From positions 1,541,001-1,605,000 of the forward strand of contig NZ_BLPF01000001.1 of assembly GCF_011764425.1 (NCBI RefSeq): a DNA stretch of 64,000 bases, given 5' to 3'. Below the pieces are notes generated by a model. It was not told where the DNA came from and ran no database searches. It saw only the letters and a program-made list of their open reading frames with translations. This DNA is from Phytohabitans houttuyneae (GTDB lineage: Bacteria; Actinomycetota; Actinomycetes; Mycobacteriales; Micromonosporaceae). The position numbers and the translations under genes were made by a program. Shown here piece by piece: positions 18,249 through 27,466 of the stretch. Within the stretch, counting starts at the first letter, position 1. Each line of letters begins with the position of its first letter.

Positions 18249-18953
18249 TCATTCCGGTTCCCCATCTTTCTCGCGCTGGCTTGCGATCCACTCCCGGAAT
18301 TGCTCACTCTCTTCTCGTCGCTTGTACCATTCGACGAAACTGGCGACCCGCTCTAACTGCTTCACCAAATGTGCAACGCCCTTTTCTTCAAGGTATTCCG
18401 CGTCGTAAATGTTCAGGTCAATGTCATACTCCATCTGCGACACGGGCCCGAACGGGCCATCCGCGTCCACTGTTATCCGGTACTGCATTGGCAGGTCGCC
18501 ATCGACGCGCGCGCCCCGCATGTCAAAGGGTAACTCAATGCGGCGCCCGGGAGGCAAGGTGGCGATCCCGTTCACGAGGATAGGCCAAGACATAATAGGC
18601 GTGGCCGGGCCTTCGGCCTTCTCATATGAGCGTTGAAGTGGAGGCTCTGACGCGATCCTCACATTACGCGCAACGCTCGGACCAATGTTTTCAATTGTAA
18701 GCATTAGAGCTTGTGGGCTACCTATCTTAGGAGCAATGTCTACAACTACATAGGGCTCCAGGGACTCGCGACGTGCGATCTCTGACGCGTTAAGCTGCTG
18801 TCGCGTCAGGTCGACCTGTTGAGTGGCTGCCGCAGCCTGGTCCTGCGCAGCTTCGGAGGCTCGATGATTAACATAGCCGACCAAGATCGCCGTCAGCAAT
18901 GCTAGGGCAGCGATCACGAACGTTAGCGCCTCAATCGACAGCAACGGAATCAC
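18249..18953 (-). CDS. N-anchored membrane protein with coiled coil, unknown function
   Basis: A 234-residue protein from GTG 18953. One membrane helix (LTFVIAALALLTAILVGYVN) is followed by a Gln/Ala-rich coiled coil (AAQDQAAAATQQVDLTRQQL) and a beta-rich cytosolic or external domain beginning EPYVVVDIAPKIG and containing a NIGPSVARNVRI strand, then a charged C-terminal helix. The same plan, with the phrase 'N-F/I-G-x-x-x-A-R-D/N-V', is seen in the protein at 55719-56503, so the two belong to one family of small membrane proteins. Function unknown. It converges on the nuclease gene across a 70-bp gap. Confidence 0.8.
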   Translation of the reverse strand: MIPLLSIEALTFVIAALALLTAILVGYVNHRASEAAQDQAAAATQQVDLTRQQLNASEIARRESLEPYVVVDIAPKIGSPQALMLTIENIGPSVARNVRIASEPPLQRSYEKAEGPATPIMSWPILVNGIATLPPGRRIELPFDMRGARVDGDLPMQYRITVDADGPFGPVSQMEYDIDLNIYDAEYLEEKGVAHLVKQLERVASFVEWYKRREESEQFREWIASQREKDGEPE

Positions 18954-19486
18954 CCCCCGAGAAGGACGGAAGAATTGATTTCCTAGCTATATGCACACAA
19001 AACGGTAGCCCTACACGAGCTGACGGCAGAGCGGTGCCTGCATAGGAGCGCCGCGCCTTATAGGGCGAGTAGGGAGCGGGACGACAGGCCATACAGAGGA
19101 GGCTACGCGCGCGCTGTTAGGGAACGCTCCAGTGGTTGCCCATTACCTTTCAGGCGGCGTCGCGCGCCACGGCCCTCGTCAGAGGTGCTCTCATCGGCAA
19201 GGGCGCGCACTTGACGCGGCGCGCCGGGCAGGCCCGTGCCACCCCCCTTGACCCGGCCGGCGCTATCCGGAGGTCCTGGGACGCGCCCGTCACGCGCGTC
19301 GTTGGGGCACCCCGATCACGAGCCCGTTCTTGGCGCGGACTCCGGCCCGTACGGCCCTGAGGAGTCGCTGGTTCCGGCCGCACGTGCAGACGAGGGCTGA
19401 CGCGCTCGCCGTCTTCGACGAAGGCTGAAGCCCGCAGGCGCTTGCCATCGACGGCCATAGTTGGAAGAGGTCGAAGGGGGTGCGCC
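18954..19486. other. Long intergenic region, no gene supported
   Basis: No plus-strand frame has coding character. A minus-strand frame (19150-19803) stays open, with a phrase TMAVDGKRLRAS that hints at a transposase remnant, but it runs antisense to the next gene and shows no further family motif. Confidence 0.45.
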
Positions 19487-20071
19487 TTGGCAGAGCCGCC
19501 AGCCGCCAGATCCTTCCGGGACTCCCACTGGTGGTACCAGCTGGGCGAGGTCGCCGACGGCCTGGGCAAGGTGCTGATCTTCGTGATTCTGTGGTACACG
19601 CCGGTCTTCCTGGCAGTCAACGCGCACACCCGCGGGATCGGGTTCGTGTCCGGCACAAGGCCGGTCATCGAGGGCTCGGAGTGCAGCGACATCGAGTCCC
19701 CCGGCTGTCTGTGGCGCCGCGAGGACTGGACCTGGACAGTGCCAGCCGGCGCGACGGCGGAGACGACCGTCAAGCCGCACAGCCCTGGCGCGGTCCGTGG
19801 CACGGCCGGCTACATGTCCGTCCGCGACGGCTGCGCCGGCGCCCGGGTGGCGTGGCAGATCTTCGTCGGCGACGACCCGGTGGCCTCCGGCACCGTCGAG
19901 TATGGACCGCCGCAGGAGGTGACCTCCGAGCCGGTCGCGCCGCCGATCCGGCAGGTGCGGATCACCGCGCGCCGCACGGACACCGCCTCCTGCGCTGCGG
20001 TCTTCGTCTGGGGCGACATGCAGATCGACGCCCCGTGGCGGGTATGGCCCTGGGAGCTATGGCCCAAGTGA
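19487..20071 (+). CDS. Hypothetical single-pass membrane protein with secreted-type domain
   Basis: A 194-residue protein read from TTG 19487, chosen for the AAGGGGG site six bases upstream; the frame is also open to 19442. A Trp-rich segment (WWYQLGEVADGLGK) precedes one hydrophobic helix (VLIFVILWYTPVFLAVNAHT). The remaining 130 residues contain four cysteines (SECSDIESPGCLWRRE; RDGCAGARVAW; TASCAAVFVW) and look like an extracytoplasmic beta-sandwich with two disulphides. No family is recognised. Confidence 0.65.
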   Translation: MAEPPAARSFRDSHWWYQLGEVADGLGKVLIFVILWYTPVFLAVNAHTRGIGFVSGTRPVIEGSECSDIESPGCLWRREDWTWTVPAGATAETTVKPHSPGAVRGTAGYMSVRDGCAGARVAWQIFVGDDPVASGTVEYGPPQEVTSEPVAPPIRQVRITARRTDTASCAAVFVWGDMQIDAPWRVWPWELWPK

Positions 20072-20141
20072 CCGCGACGGCACAGCGCGCGGCCAACTGC
20101 CGCGCGTCACCGGCCAGCGCCGCGGGCCCAGCACCGGTCGG

Positions 20142-20361
20142 GTGACCGCGGTGGCGGTGGGGCAACTGGATGGCCGTCCGATCATCGTCTCCGGCAGCGA
20201 CGACTACACGGTGCGGGTATGGGACCAAGCCCGCGCAGGAACCAACGAGACACACGATCTGCAATTAACGTAGCCCAACAATCTACGGAACTGCTGTCCG
20301 CCATCCGGAGATCCTCGCTATCGCGACCGAACTCGGCGTAATAGTTATACGCCTTGAAGGC
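20142..20361 (+). pseudogene. WD40-repeat protein remnant
   Basis: A short frame from GTG 20142 reads VTAVAVGQLDGRPIIVSGSD followed by DYTVRVWD, one complete WD40 blade with the D-x-T-V-R-V-W-D signature. After a stop at 20273 another frame reads YGTAVRHPEILAIATELGVI and IRLEGNW, which fits the closing strands of such a propeller. Only the last part of a WD40 protein survives. Confidence 0.6.
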
Positions 20362-20409
20362 AATTGGGCTACAGCCAGCACTAATCCAGTCGACGAACTG
20401 TCATCGGCA

Positions 20410-20545
20410 TGTCCGGATGGTTGTGCTCAGCGTGTCGGTACCCATCGGGGTTGACTGGAGGCTTGCGGTGACGAACCCGCGGGCTGTAGCGCCAGCGAGT
20501 GCCTGGCGCAGCACAGTCGTGGCCAGACCACGACGGCGCCGACTC
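20410..20545 (-). pseudogene. GNAT acetyltransferase fragment
   Basis: The frame reads RGLATTVLRQALAGATARGF followed by VTASLQSTPMG, matching the acetyl-CoA pyrophosphate loop (R-G-x-G/A) and the following helix and strand of GNAT N-acetyltransferases. The regions before and after do not continue the domain in any frame, so it is a relic. Confidence 0.4.
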
Positions 20546-20648
20546 GCTGGTGGTGACGAACGAAACGTCGACGTCTGTGTTGCCGGGATGGGCACGAGTT
20601 CCGATTCGAATCCCTTGGCGGCGAATCCTGGCACACCCCTGGGCCTGG

Positions 20649-21254
20649 CTAGCTCAGGCCACGGACTGCGCACTCCTGCTCGTACCGCTTGCTGTGCAGC
20701 ACGCCCGGGTTGACGACCGCCCGACGGTAGAGCAGGTCGTCCGCTCGCCGGACGGTTATCGGCAGCCCGTACGCCTCGTACAGGTCCGCGACCGCGGCGA
20801 ACCGGTCGTCCTTATATCCGGCGTAGTGGTAGATCACGGCCTCCACCAGCGATTCGCCGGGCTGGATGTCGAACTCGCCCTCGGTGCTGAAGGTGACGAC
20901 CAGCGGTGGCTCGCCCACCGGTTCGTCGGGGTGCAGCCAGTAGCCGACCACGTCGCCGTCCACCAGTGTGCCGATCCACGCCGCGTGTGGGAGCACGGTA
21001 TCGATCGCGGCGATGTTGGCCATGATGTCGGGGTCTGCGCGATCGTTGTCGTTGAGGTAGCTGTGATCGAGGAGGGCGTGGGACTCACCCGGTTCGAAGA
21101 TCACCGTCCTGGTGTGTAGCAGCGGGTCCCGCGACCGCTCGGCGTCCGCGGGCCGGTCGGCCTGGATGGCCGTGAGCCGCCGCAGATCATCGGGTACGGG
21201 CCGGCCACGCAGCCGTTCGGCAATGGAGGCGAGGATCTGATCCACAGTCGCCAC
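20649..21254 (-). CDS. Hypothetical cytosolic protein
   Basis: A 201-residue protein from GTG 21254, which has GGGAGG seven bases upstream. It is acidic and well structured: an N-terminal helix (VDQILASIAERLRGRPVPDD), then WIGTLVDGDVVGYWLHPDE and PPLVVTFSTEGEFDIQ strands, and a helical end (DRFAAVADLYEAYGLP). The V-G-Y-W-L-H-P run inside a G-D-x-V-G-Y strand is reminiscent of SMI1/KNR4 (SUKH) immunity-type folds, but the match is too weak to assign. It is divergent from the next gene. Confidence 0.7.
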   Translation of the reverse strand: MATVDQILASIAERLRGRPVPDDLRRLTAIQADRPADAERSRDPLLHTRTVIFEPGESHALLDHSYLNDNDRADPDIMANIAAIDTVLPHAAWIGTLVDGDVVGYWLHPDEPVGEPPLVVTFSTEGEFDIQPGESLVEAVIYHYAGYKDDRFAAVADLYEAYGLPITVRRADDLLYRRAVVNPGVLHSKRYEQECAVRGLS

Positions 21255-21483
21255 CCTGGAGCCTCCCGATCGCTTGAGGTCAACGCGGCACCACGGTAGC
21301 CCCCAGGACCAGCGGTCGCGGTCACCGCCGATGTCGATGAGAGAGCGGACGATCACGTCGCCAAACCTCGGCCCGGGTAGTGGCCGCGGGCCGTCCACCC
21401 TGCCGATACCCCCGTCACTTTTGGTGACGAGCTGATCGCGGCAGATCAGGACGCCGATCTCGCCCGGCAGTACGCTCGGGATC

Positions 21484-21888
21484 GTGCACTCCGCTTCCCG
21501 CCTGACGGGTCTACCTGAGCTGACCGAGGTCCGGAAAGTATGGTTCGGTGATTGGTACGACGGCCCCTTGACGGGCGTCGCCATGTATCAGGGTCGCGAA
21601 TATTGGTTCGTCATGGTCACCAACGACGACGGCGGTGGCGGGCACTGGGACTTCGAGCCTCGCGTCTACGTTCTGCACCGCCTGACGGGCGAGCAGTTGG
21701 CGCACGCGTGGGATACGCATCGCAGTTTCGCGGCGGCAGGTCTTCCAGGGTGCCTGCACTCGCCGCCGTGCACCGTTGCCAGTGCTACCGGCGGCGAGAT
21801 GTTGGAGGCTCTACGCGAGCGCTGGCCGCCCGAACATGAGGACGAGTACGTAAACGCTCCGGCAGTCGGGTGGTTCCGGGACGCGTAA
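21484..21888 (+). CDS. Hypothetical protein
   Basis: A 134-residue soluble protein from GTG 21484. Strands FGDWYDGPLTGVAMYQGREY and WFVMVTNDDGGGGHWDFEPR, then a helical second half (GEMLEALRERWPPEHEDEY), suggest a compact alpha-beta protein. Two cysteines lie close together (GCLHSPPC). I do not recognise the family. It reads divergently from the neighbour at 20649-21254. Confidence 0.7.
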   Translation: MHSASRLTGLPELTEVRKVWFGDWYDGPLTGVAMYQGREYWFVMVTNDDGGGGHWDFEPRVYVLHRLTGEQLAHAWDTHRSFAAAGLPGCLHSPPCTVASATGGEMLEALRERWPPEHEDEYVNAPAVGWFRDA

Positions 21889-21972
21889 CGCCTGGCTGCG
21901 CGCACCTCGCGGCAGAAGAGAACGCCAAGATCGATTTGCTTGCGGTCTCGACCGCGCCGTCGGCGGACGCGC

Positions 21973-21993
21973 GATCGAGGGCATGAGCGGATG
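21973..21993 (+). repeat. Dispersed intergenic motif
   Basis: GATCGAGGGCATGAGCGGAT with a following G. It matches the right half of the copy at 3412 and lies between two convergent genes. Confidence 0.45.
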
Positions 21994-22011
21994 GCGATCC
22001 AGGCGCAGCGG

Positions 22012-22662
22012 TCAGCGCCGCGAGCGTTTGCCTGAGCCCTGGATTGTAATTAGCGCTTCAGCCAATGCCCTTTCGATAGTAAACGACTTTCGGAGTTCCT
22101 GAGCGCTTTGGCTGAGCAGTTGGTCCCACGAGCCAGGGCCGCCTATGCTGATGTCGCCGTGTTGGCATGAGATATCTGACATCGGTATCCAGGATCCGTC
22201 GTCGAGAATCACGATCGAGCCAACGCAATCGCCGTCAGCGTAGTAACGCCATAGATCTACGTCCCAACCGTATTGGATAGCAAGGTACCGAGCCGCGACC
22301 TGATTCCGAGATTGACGCATTCGCCGATGCCTTGATGCCGAGAACCATCCGTGCGTTCGCAGTTGGTAGTCCGAAGGCTCGGCGCCCCGGACGTTGGTCT
22401 TTATTGCCTCCGTAGCAGAAGCGTATCGGGTAAGGCGGTACTGACCAAACGGATCGAGGCAAAGTAGCCGCGCGCTTCCGCCACGGTGCCGCGCTCTACT
22501 GATAAATTCCGGAACGGCCGGGTTGTCAATTGGTGGACAAACGACCGGCGAAGTATGGTCGACAAAACGCACTTCATCCCAGGCGCGGCGAGTGTCGGCG
22601 AGCGCCCGCCGCTCATCTGCGATCGACTTCATTTCATCGTCGAGAGCGCTCAGCCTCGCCAC
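22012..22662 (-). CDS. Hypothetical protein with N-terminal coiled coil
   Basis: A 216-residue protein from GTG 22662. Residues 1-32 form a charged helix (LSALDDEMKSIADERRALAD); the remainder is globular, with a basic patch (GWFSASRHRRMRQSRNQVAA) followed by YLAIQYGWDVDLWRYYADGD and VGSIVILDDGSWIPMSD strands. No motif of a known enzyme was found. GC content and codon choice are slightly lower than in the neighbouring SDR or ABC genes, suggesting later acquisition. Confidence 0.7.
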   Translation of the reverse strand: MARLSALDDEMKSIADERRALADTRRAWDEVRFVDHTSPVVCPPIDNPAVPEFISRARHRGGSARLLCLDPFGQYRLTRYASATEAIKTNVRGAEPSDYQLRTHGWFSASRHRRMRQSRNQVAARYLAIQYGWDVDLWRYYADGDCVGSIVILDDGSWIPMSDISCQHGDISIGGPGSWDQLLSQSAQELRKSFTIERALAEALITIQGSGKRSRR

Positions 22663-23032
22663 CCCTCACCGCTTCCAGTTCGGCCATCACTTCCACCACT
22701 GGCGGTTGACCAGTGTCAGGTTCGACGCAGGATAGTTGAGAATACGATAGCCGGCCAGTGATCTATCAGATACCCGACGAGCGGCCGGCTCCGCGCTCGA
22801 CCAGCGGCATGAGCGTGTACCTGATCGTGGCTGTCGCGCTGCAGATCCGAATGGAATGCCATCATCGCGAGCGATAATAGCCGCGCCGACGCACGTAGGG
22901 AATCGATACGGCGGTCAGCGAGCCGGAAATGTTGCCGTGCCGAGGGTGCTCAGCCAGCTACTGAGGCTCGCGCCATCCAGGTACGACCTAGGTCGTACCC
23001 ATACCTTGGTCCTCGGGTCGCGCTGAACGCAT
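22663..23032. other. Intergenic, nothing recognised
   Basis: No supported gene. A weak dispersed-motif copy (AGCGGCATGAGCGTG) lies near 22803. Confidence 0.5.
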
Positions 23033-23515
23033 TCACGCCGAACGTTGCCTATCGGCAATGTAAACAGGCTTGCCCCGGTCCCGAGGAGGTCTACCTCGTA
23101 GCAGGACAGAGTGCAAGGCAATCTCAAAGTCCTCTACCGCGTCGTAGTACTCCCTCTTCACCAATAGCCAGCTACCCTCGTCTTCGCAATACGCGTTTCG
23201 TACAGCTTGGTGGGCGATCTGTACGCGGCCCAACTCCGTTCGAAGTGATCTACTGCCGGGGAGGGCGTAGAACCTGGTAGACGCCTGAAGGCGAGCGGCC
23301 CGTCCGATATGCGGATCAGGCACAACCTCCTTCGCCTCCCTCATATCTATAAGGTCGCCTATCCAGCCATGAAGCAAGACGATGAGGTCAGTTCCTGTAT
23401 CAACCAAACGCGTTGCCTGTTGACGACGCCACTCAACACGGCGGCGAACGAAATCGCCTAGCAGAACTAGGAGGCCGCCAGCCATAACACCGCCGAGGGT
23501 CGAAATCGTTTCCAT
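23033..23515 (-). CDS. Small N-anchored membrane protein
   Basis: A 160-residue protein from ATG 23515; a longer frame to 23551 exists. A single N-terminal hydrophobic segment (LGGVMAGGLLVLLGDFVRRR) is followed by a helical basic domain (EWRRQQATRLVDTGTDLIVL; SLRTELGRVQIAHQAVRNAY) of cytosolic type. The plan resembles that of the proteins at 34539 and 55719: one membrane helix then a helical body. Function unknown. Confidence 0.65.
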   Translation of the reverse strand: METISTLGGVMAGGLLVLLGDFVRRRVEWRRQQATRLVDTGTDLIVLLHGWIGDLIDMREAKEVVPDPHIGRAARLQASTRFYALPGSRSLRTELGRVQIAHQAVRNAYCEDEGSWLLVKREYYDAVEDFEIALHSVLLRGRPPRDRGKPVYIADRQRSA

Positions 23516-23687
23516 ACCCTCAATAGTCGGCGACCCAGTCAAGCGCACCACAGCGAGGCATTATCGTCGGCACGACTGTGTATCGGCGGCTCTGCGCACC
23601 GTCATGCTGCGTGGCTGGTTGGTCGGGGTGTGTTCCGTTGTCGAGGACCGCCGTGCGGCTGTTGTCCTGGGCCGGGATGGGCTCGGT

Positions 23688-24416
23688 TTAGGTCGAGCTG
23701 CTCATGGGTGGTGGGTTGTCAGGCTGGTTTAGGCGGGTGCGGACCACCAGGTCGTGCAGGGTGTCGACGGCGGCGGGGTCGGGGTGCTCGGGCAGCGGTG
23801 ACCCGTCGCGGGCGGCTTCCAGTACGGCGCGCAGTCGGGGAATGTCGGTGGCCAGGTGCCGGGCCGCCCCGGCGGGTAGCGGTCCGTGTTCGGCTTGTTG
23901 TTTGGCGGCGATCAGGTCCGGCAGGTACGCCAGGTCGGTGCCGAGAACGCGTAGGTCGGTCTCGACATGTCCGGTGTGCATCAGGTGGATCCCGGTCAGC
24001 AGCACCCGCAGCGTGTACAGGGCCGGTTTGAGCTGCCCGGTCTTGGCGTACAGCTTCTGATCCTGGGCGTACCGGCCGTAGGTGTCAGCCACCCGCCGCG
24101 ACAAGAACGCCCGCCGGACGGCCAGCAGCTGCCGGCCGTCATCGGTGACCTGCTCGACCAGCGGCGACCACAACACCTCCAGCACCGTCGGGTTGGCCTG
24201 CAGGGCGAGCGTGCAGAACCGCTCGATCTCCCACGAGAACTGCTCGCCGGCCGGCCCGTCCAGATGGGTGGGCGGCTTGTCCAAACGCCAGAACCAGCGA
24301 GTCGGCGCCGCGTACACACCCCGCCGGTCATGATCCGAGTCAGGGCCATCCAACCCGTAAGCCCGCGACCCGACCACCACCGCCAGGATCGTGTGCCGCT
24401 CCACCAACTCGATCAT
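23688..24416 (-). CDS. Predicted nucleotidyltransferase
   Basis: A 242-residue protein from ATG 24416. The N-terminal VVVGSRAYGLDGPDSDHDRR has the GSxAYG...PDSDxDxRG pattern of the COG3541 group of nucleotidyltransferases, with two catalytic aspartates in DSDHD. The C-terminal half is helical (AKTGQLKPALYTLRVLLTGI). Such enzymes transfer a nucleotide onto an unknown protein or small-molecule acceptor; some are toxins or RNA-modifying enzymes. The long upstream extension of the frame is not supported by coding character. Confidence 0.82.
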   Translation of the reverse strand: MIELVERHTILAVVVGSRAYGLDGPDSDHDRRGVYAAPTRWFWRLDKPPTHLDGPAGEQFSWEIERFCTLALQANPTVLEVLWSPLVEQVTDDGRQLLAVRRAFLSRRVADTYGRYAQDQKLYAKTGQLKPALYTLRVLLTGIHLMHTGHVETDLRVLGTDLAYLPDLIAAKQQAEHGPLPAGAARHLATDIPRLRAVLEAARDGSPLPEHPDPAAVDTLHDLVVRTRLNQPDNPPPMSSST

Positions 24417-24540
24417 GACCGGCAACGCTACCGAACCCCGCAGGCCACACCCGACCATTTTTCCCGCGGGCGAGGCCGCCGGCCCCGACATCGCGACCCC
24501 GCCAGCCGAAGCAATGGAGGTAACGCTACGTAACAACCCG

Positions 24541-24560
24541 TATCGCGGCATGAGCGGACG
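24541..24560 (+). repeat. Dispersed intergenic motif
   Basis: TATCGCGGCATGAGCGGACG, matching the right half of the 3412 copy. It sits in the 372-bp gap between the nucleotidyltransferase and the GAF gene, which otherwise holds no gene. Confidence 0.5.
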
Positions 24561-24788
24561 TCGACTGATCTTCACAAGGAGCCCGAGTTCATCCTCGCCG
24601 TAGGCGCTTGTCCTCCACATGAACGACCTCGATCTGTGACCGGGTCGGCGGGGGCGCCCGTCGTCGGCGAGACCCGGGAGCAGCCAGGCGACGCGCCGGC
24701 GAAAGCGCCTCAGACCGGTTTGGTGATCACGGTCGTGCTGTCCGATTGGGGATAGCGTTGATCATATCTTGACGGTGATAATGCGGCG

Positions 24789-25520
24789 GTGCCGATCGTC
24801 TTCGCCTTGTGGGCAGTCGCGATCGCGCTTGCCACTGCGGCGATGTCCGCAGCCCAGGTGAAGTTGCCGTCAGAGGAGTTCTGGGCCGGTCGGTCAGCCG
24901 TTCTCTGGGTATCCATCTTGATCCTTTCCGGCTTTTCGGTACACAGTGTGGCGGCGAGGTACGCCCGTAGTCGACCTTCCGAGGCGTTTCACGATAGGGA
25001 AAAGAACGTCCGGGCCGTTTTGAGTGCCGCGCTGAGCTCGACTGCAGAGTGCTTAGGTGTCGATTGGAAAGAGGTTGGAGTTCACGCGTTTAGAGCCGCC
25101 GGCGCAGGACCTTTTCTTCGGCTCGTGCACGTTGGTGGTCTCAGGTTGGGCGCTAACCCGTCCATGTCTAGACCGCTGTGGCGTCCTGGGAAAGGCGTTG
25201 TGGGTGCGGCGTTTATCTCTCAGAAAGTGGTCGCGGAGGATTGGCAGAGTGTTTATCGGGCCGGGAATGGCGATGGGCCGGAGAAGTGGATGGCGCGTCC
25301 AAGATCTGAGCGCTATGACTTGTCGTGGGGTGAGCTACAGCTGACGGCCGAGTACGCCGGCATCGTCGCCTGTCCGGTGTTCCACCCGGGGAACGGGAAG
25401 ATCATCGGCTGTGTTGCCGTCACCGCGCCAACGACGCGGCGGCGTTTGGTTGAGCGGTCGATGCTGACGATCCTGCGGAATCTGGCTCATAGCGTCGCTC
25501 TGCTCGAGGTGTCGCGATGA
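24789..25520 (+). CDS. Membrane-anchored GAF-like sensor protein
   Basis: A 243-residue protein from GTG 24789. Two N-terminal hydrophobic segments (VFALWAVAIALATAAMSAAQ; AVLWVSILILSGFSVHSVAA) anchor it in the membrane. The cytosolic remainder has the layout of a GAF domain: LRLVHVGGLRLGANP, RPGKGVVGAAFISQKVVAED and GIVACPVFHPGNGKIIGCVA strands, ending in a coiled helix (MLTILRNLAHSVALLEVS). It overlaps the first ABC gene by 4 bp, so it is probably a sensor or regulator for that exporter. The ligand is unknown. Confidence 0.78.
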   Translation: MPIVFALWAVAIALATAAMSAAQVKLPSEEFWAGRSAVLWVSILILSGFSVHSVAARYARSRPSEAFHDREKNVRAVLSAALSSTAECLGVDWKEVGVHAFRAAGAGPFLRLVHVGGLRLGANPSMSRPLWRPGKGVVGAAFISQKVVAEDWQSVYRAGNGDGPEKWMARPRSERYDLSWGELQLTAEYAGIVACPVFHPGNGKIIGCVAVTAPTTRRRLVERSMLTILRNLAHSVALLEVSR

Positions 25521-27466
25521 CCCCGGACGCCGCGGTTGAGCCGGTGCTCGCCGAGCCTCTGCCCCAGGACGAGGTGTCGTCAGAATTTGTCGTTCTCGTC
25601 GACACCTACGGAGGTAGCTCCGCCTATGTCCGCTCGCTACGCAGGGCAACCTCGCCTCCCGGGCCTGCCGGCATCCTAACTACGCCCCCCTACGACCTTT
25701 ACCTGGCGAGGCCGGCGCATAACCTATGGCGTTTGCGCGTCTACCTTCGCCCCTATGCCGCACGGCTGGTGGCGCTCATGCTAGCCGCGTTGGCGGCCAC
25801 CGGCGCAGGCGTCGCGGTTCCGCTGGTGGTCGAGCGGGTGGTTGATGGACCGGTAGCTGCCCGTGACCCGATGGGGCTGGTCCTACTCGGCGGTTTCGTC
25901 CTAGCGTTTGGTCTCATCGAGGCGGCGCTCATCTTCATCCGCCGGTGGACTCAGGCAGCCTCGGCGTTGGGCCTGGAGTCCACAATCCGCGATGAGATCT
26001 ACCGGCACGTGCAGCGGCTCCAGATGTCCTTCCACGATCGGTGGCGATCGGGCCAGTTGCTGTCTCACGTGACGTCGGACCTGAGTGTGATCCGGCGGTT
26101 CCTGTCCTTCGGGCTCGTGTTCCTTGTCGTCAACGCCCTGACCTTCATCGCGGTGGTGGCCCTCCTCATCCGCCTGCACTGGCCGCTAGGTGTGCTCGTT
26201 GCGGTGAGCCATATCCCCCTGTTCCTGTTCAGCTTCCGCTTCTCCCGGGCATACATGGCTGCCTCTCGCCGTGTCCAAGACGAGCAAGGCGACCTAGCGA
26301 CGACCATCGAGGAGTCGACGCAAGGGCTGCGCACGGTTAAGGCGTTCGGCCGACAAGGCTTAATGACCGATCGGTTCGGACGTCAGGCCCGGCAGCTGCA
26401 CAACTCCGCGATCGGCAAGGGCAGGTTGCTGGCCCTCAGCTCGGCCCGCTTCGACCTGGTGCCCAACCTGACGCTCGCGGTGGTGCTGGTCGCCGGTGCC
26501 GCCACCGTCGCAACCGACGGGATGACGCTGGGCCAGCTCGTCGCGTTCGTGACGCTGCAGTGGATGCTGATCTGGCCGGTCGAGTCGCTCGGCTGGATCA
26601 TCGCGAACGCGCAGGAGGCGATGACCGCCGCCGACCGCATCTACGAAGTGCTCGACACCCGACCATCCATCATCGACCGCCCCACTGCAGTCGCAGTCGC
26701 TAATGATCAGGTCCAAGGCCGTCTGCGGTTCGAGGCCGTCGCGTTCACCTATCCCGGCACCGACACACCAGTGCTGCGCCGGATCGACCTCGACGTACGG
26801 CCCGGCGAGACGCTCGCGATCGTCGGCGCCACCGGATCCGGCAAAACCACCCTCATCTCCCTCCTGCCCCGCTTCTACGAAGCCACCGGCGGCGCGATCA
26901 CCATCGACGGCCGCGAGATCCGCGACATCCAACTGAACTCGCTACGCGGCCTCATGGGGGTCACGTTCGAAGACCCGACGCTCTTTTCGATGTCGGTGCG
27001 GGAAAACCTGACCCTCGGCCGCCGCGAGACCACCGACGACGAGATCTACGAGGCGCTGCGGGTGGCGCAGGCCGAATTTGTGTACGAGCTGCCCTGGGCC
27101 CTCGACACCCGCATCGGCGAGCAGGGCCTCTCCCTGTCCGGCGGGCAGCGGCAGCGGCTCGCCTTGGCCCGCGCCATCATTGGCCGGCCAAAGATCCTCG
27201 TCCTCGACGACCCCCTCTCATCCGTTGACGTGCACACCGAGGCGCTCGTCGAAGACGCGCTGGCCCGCGTGCTGCACGGCACCACCGCGCTGCTCGTCGT
27301 GCACCGACCGTCCACAGTGGCCCTCGCCGACCGGGTGGCCCTGCTCGCCGACGGCGAGATCACCGCCGTCGGCACCCACTCGGAGCTGCTCGCCACCGTG
27401 CCCGCCTACCGAGACCTCCTATCCGGCTGGTCAGGCGACTCCGAAGCAGCCCACCATGCCCAGTAA
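25517..27466 (+). CDS. ABC exporter half, degenerate ATPase site
   Basis: A 649-residue type IV ABC half-transporter: a membrane domain (about residues 85-370) then an ATPase domain with Walker A GATGSGKTT, signature LSGGQRQR, Walker B ILVLDDPLSSVD and switch His in VVHRPST. The catalytic Glu after Walker B is Asp, as in the degenerate subunit of heterodimeric exporters. The first 70 residues (EFVVLVDTYGGSSAYVRSLR region) are an unusual soluble extension. It overlaps the GAF gene by 4 bp and the next ABC gene by 11 bp, so all three form one operon. Confidence 0.92.
   Translation: MTPDAAVEPVLAEPLPQDEVSSEFVVLVDTYGGSSAYVRSLRRATSPPGPAGILTTPPYDLYLARPAHNLWRLRVYLRPYAARLVALMLAALAATGAGVAVPLVVERVVDGPVAARDPMGLVLLGGFVLAFGLIEAALIFIRRWTQAASALGLESTIRDEIYRHVQRLQMSFHDRWRSGQLLSHVTSDLSVIRRFLSFGLVFLVVNALTFIAVVALLIRLHWPLGVLVAVSHIPLFLFSFRFSRAYMAASRRVQDEQGDLATTIEESTQGLRTVKAFGRQGLMTDRFGRQARQLHNSAIGKGRLLALSSARFDLVPNLTLAVVLVAGAATVATDGMTLGQLVAFVTLQWMLIWPVESLGWIIANAQEAMTAADRIYEVLDTRPSIIDRPTAVAVANDQVQGRLRFEAVAFTYPGTDTPVLRRIDLDVRPGETLAIVGATGSGKTTLISLLPRFYEATGGAITIDGREIRDIQLNSLRGLMGVTFEDPTLFSMSVRENLTLGRRETTDDEIYEALRVAQAEFVYELPWALDTRIGEQGLSLSGGQRQRLALARAIIGRPKILVLDDPLSSVDVHTEALVEDALARVLHGTTALLVVHRPSTVALADRVALLADGEITAVGTHSELLATVPAYRDLLSGWSGDSEAAHHAQ

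Noticed and set aside
19150-19803. Minus-strand frame of 217 codons with the phrase MAVDGKRLRAS, like ISAs1-type transposases
   Set aside because: It is antisense to the membrane protein gene in part and shows no other transposase motif.
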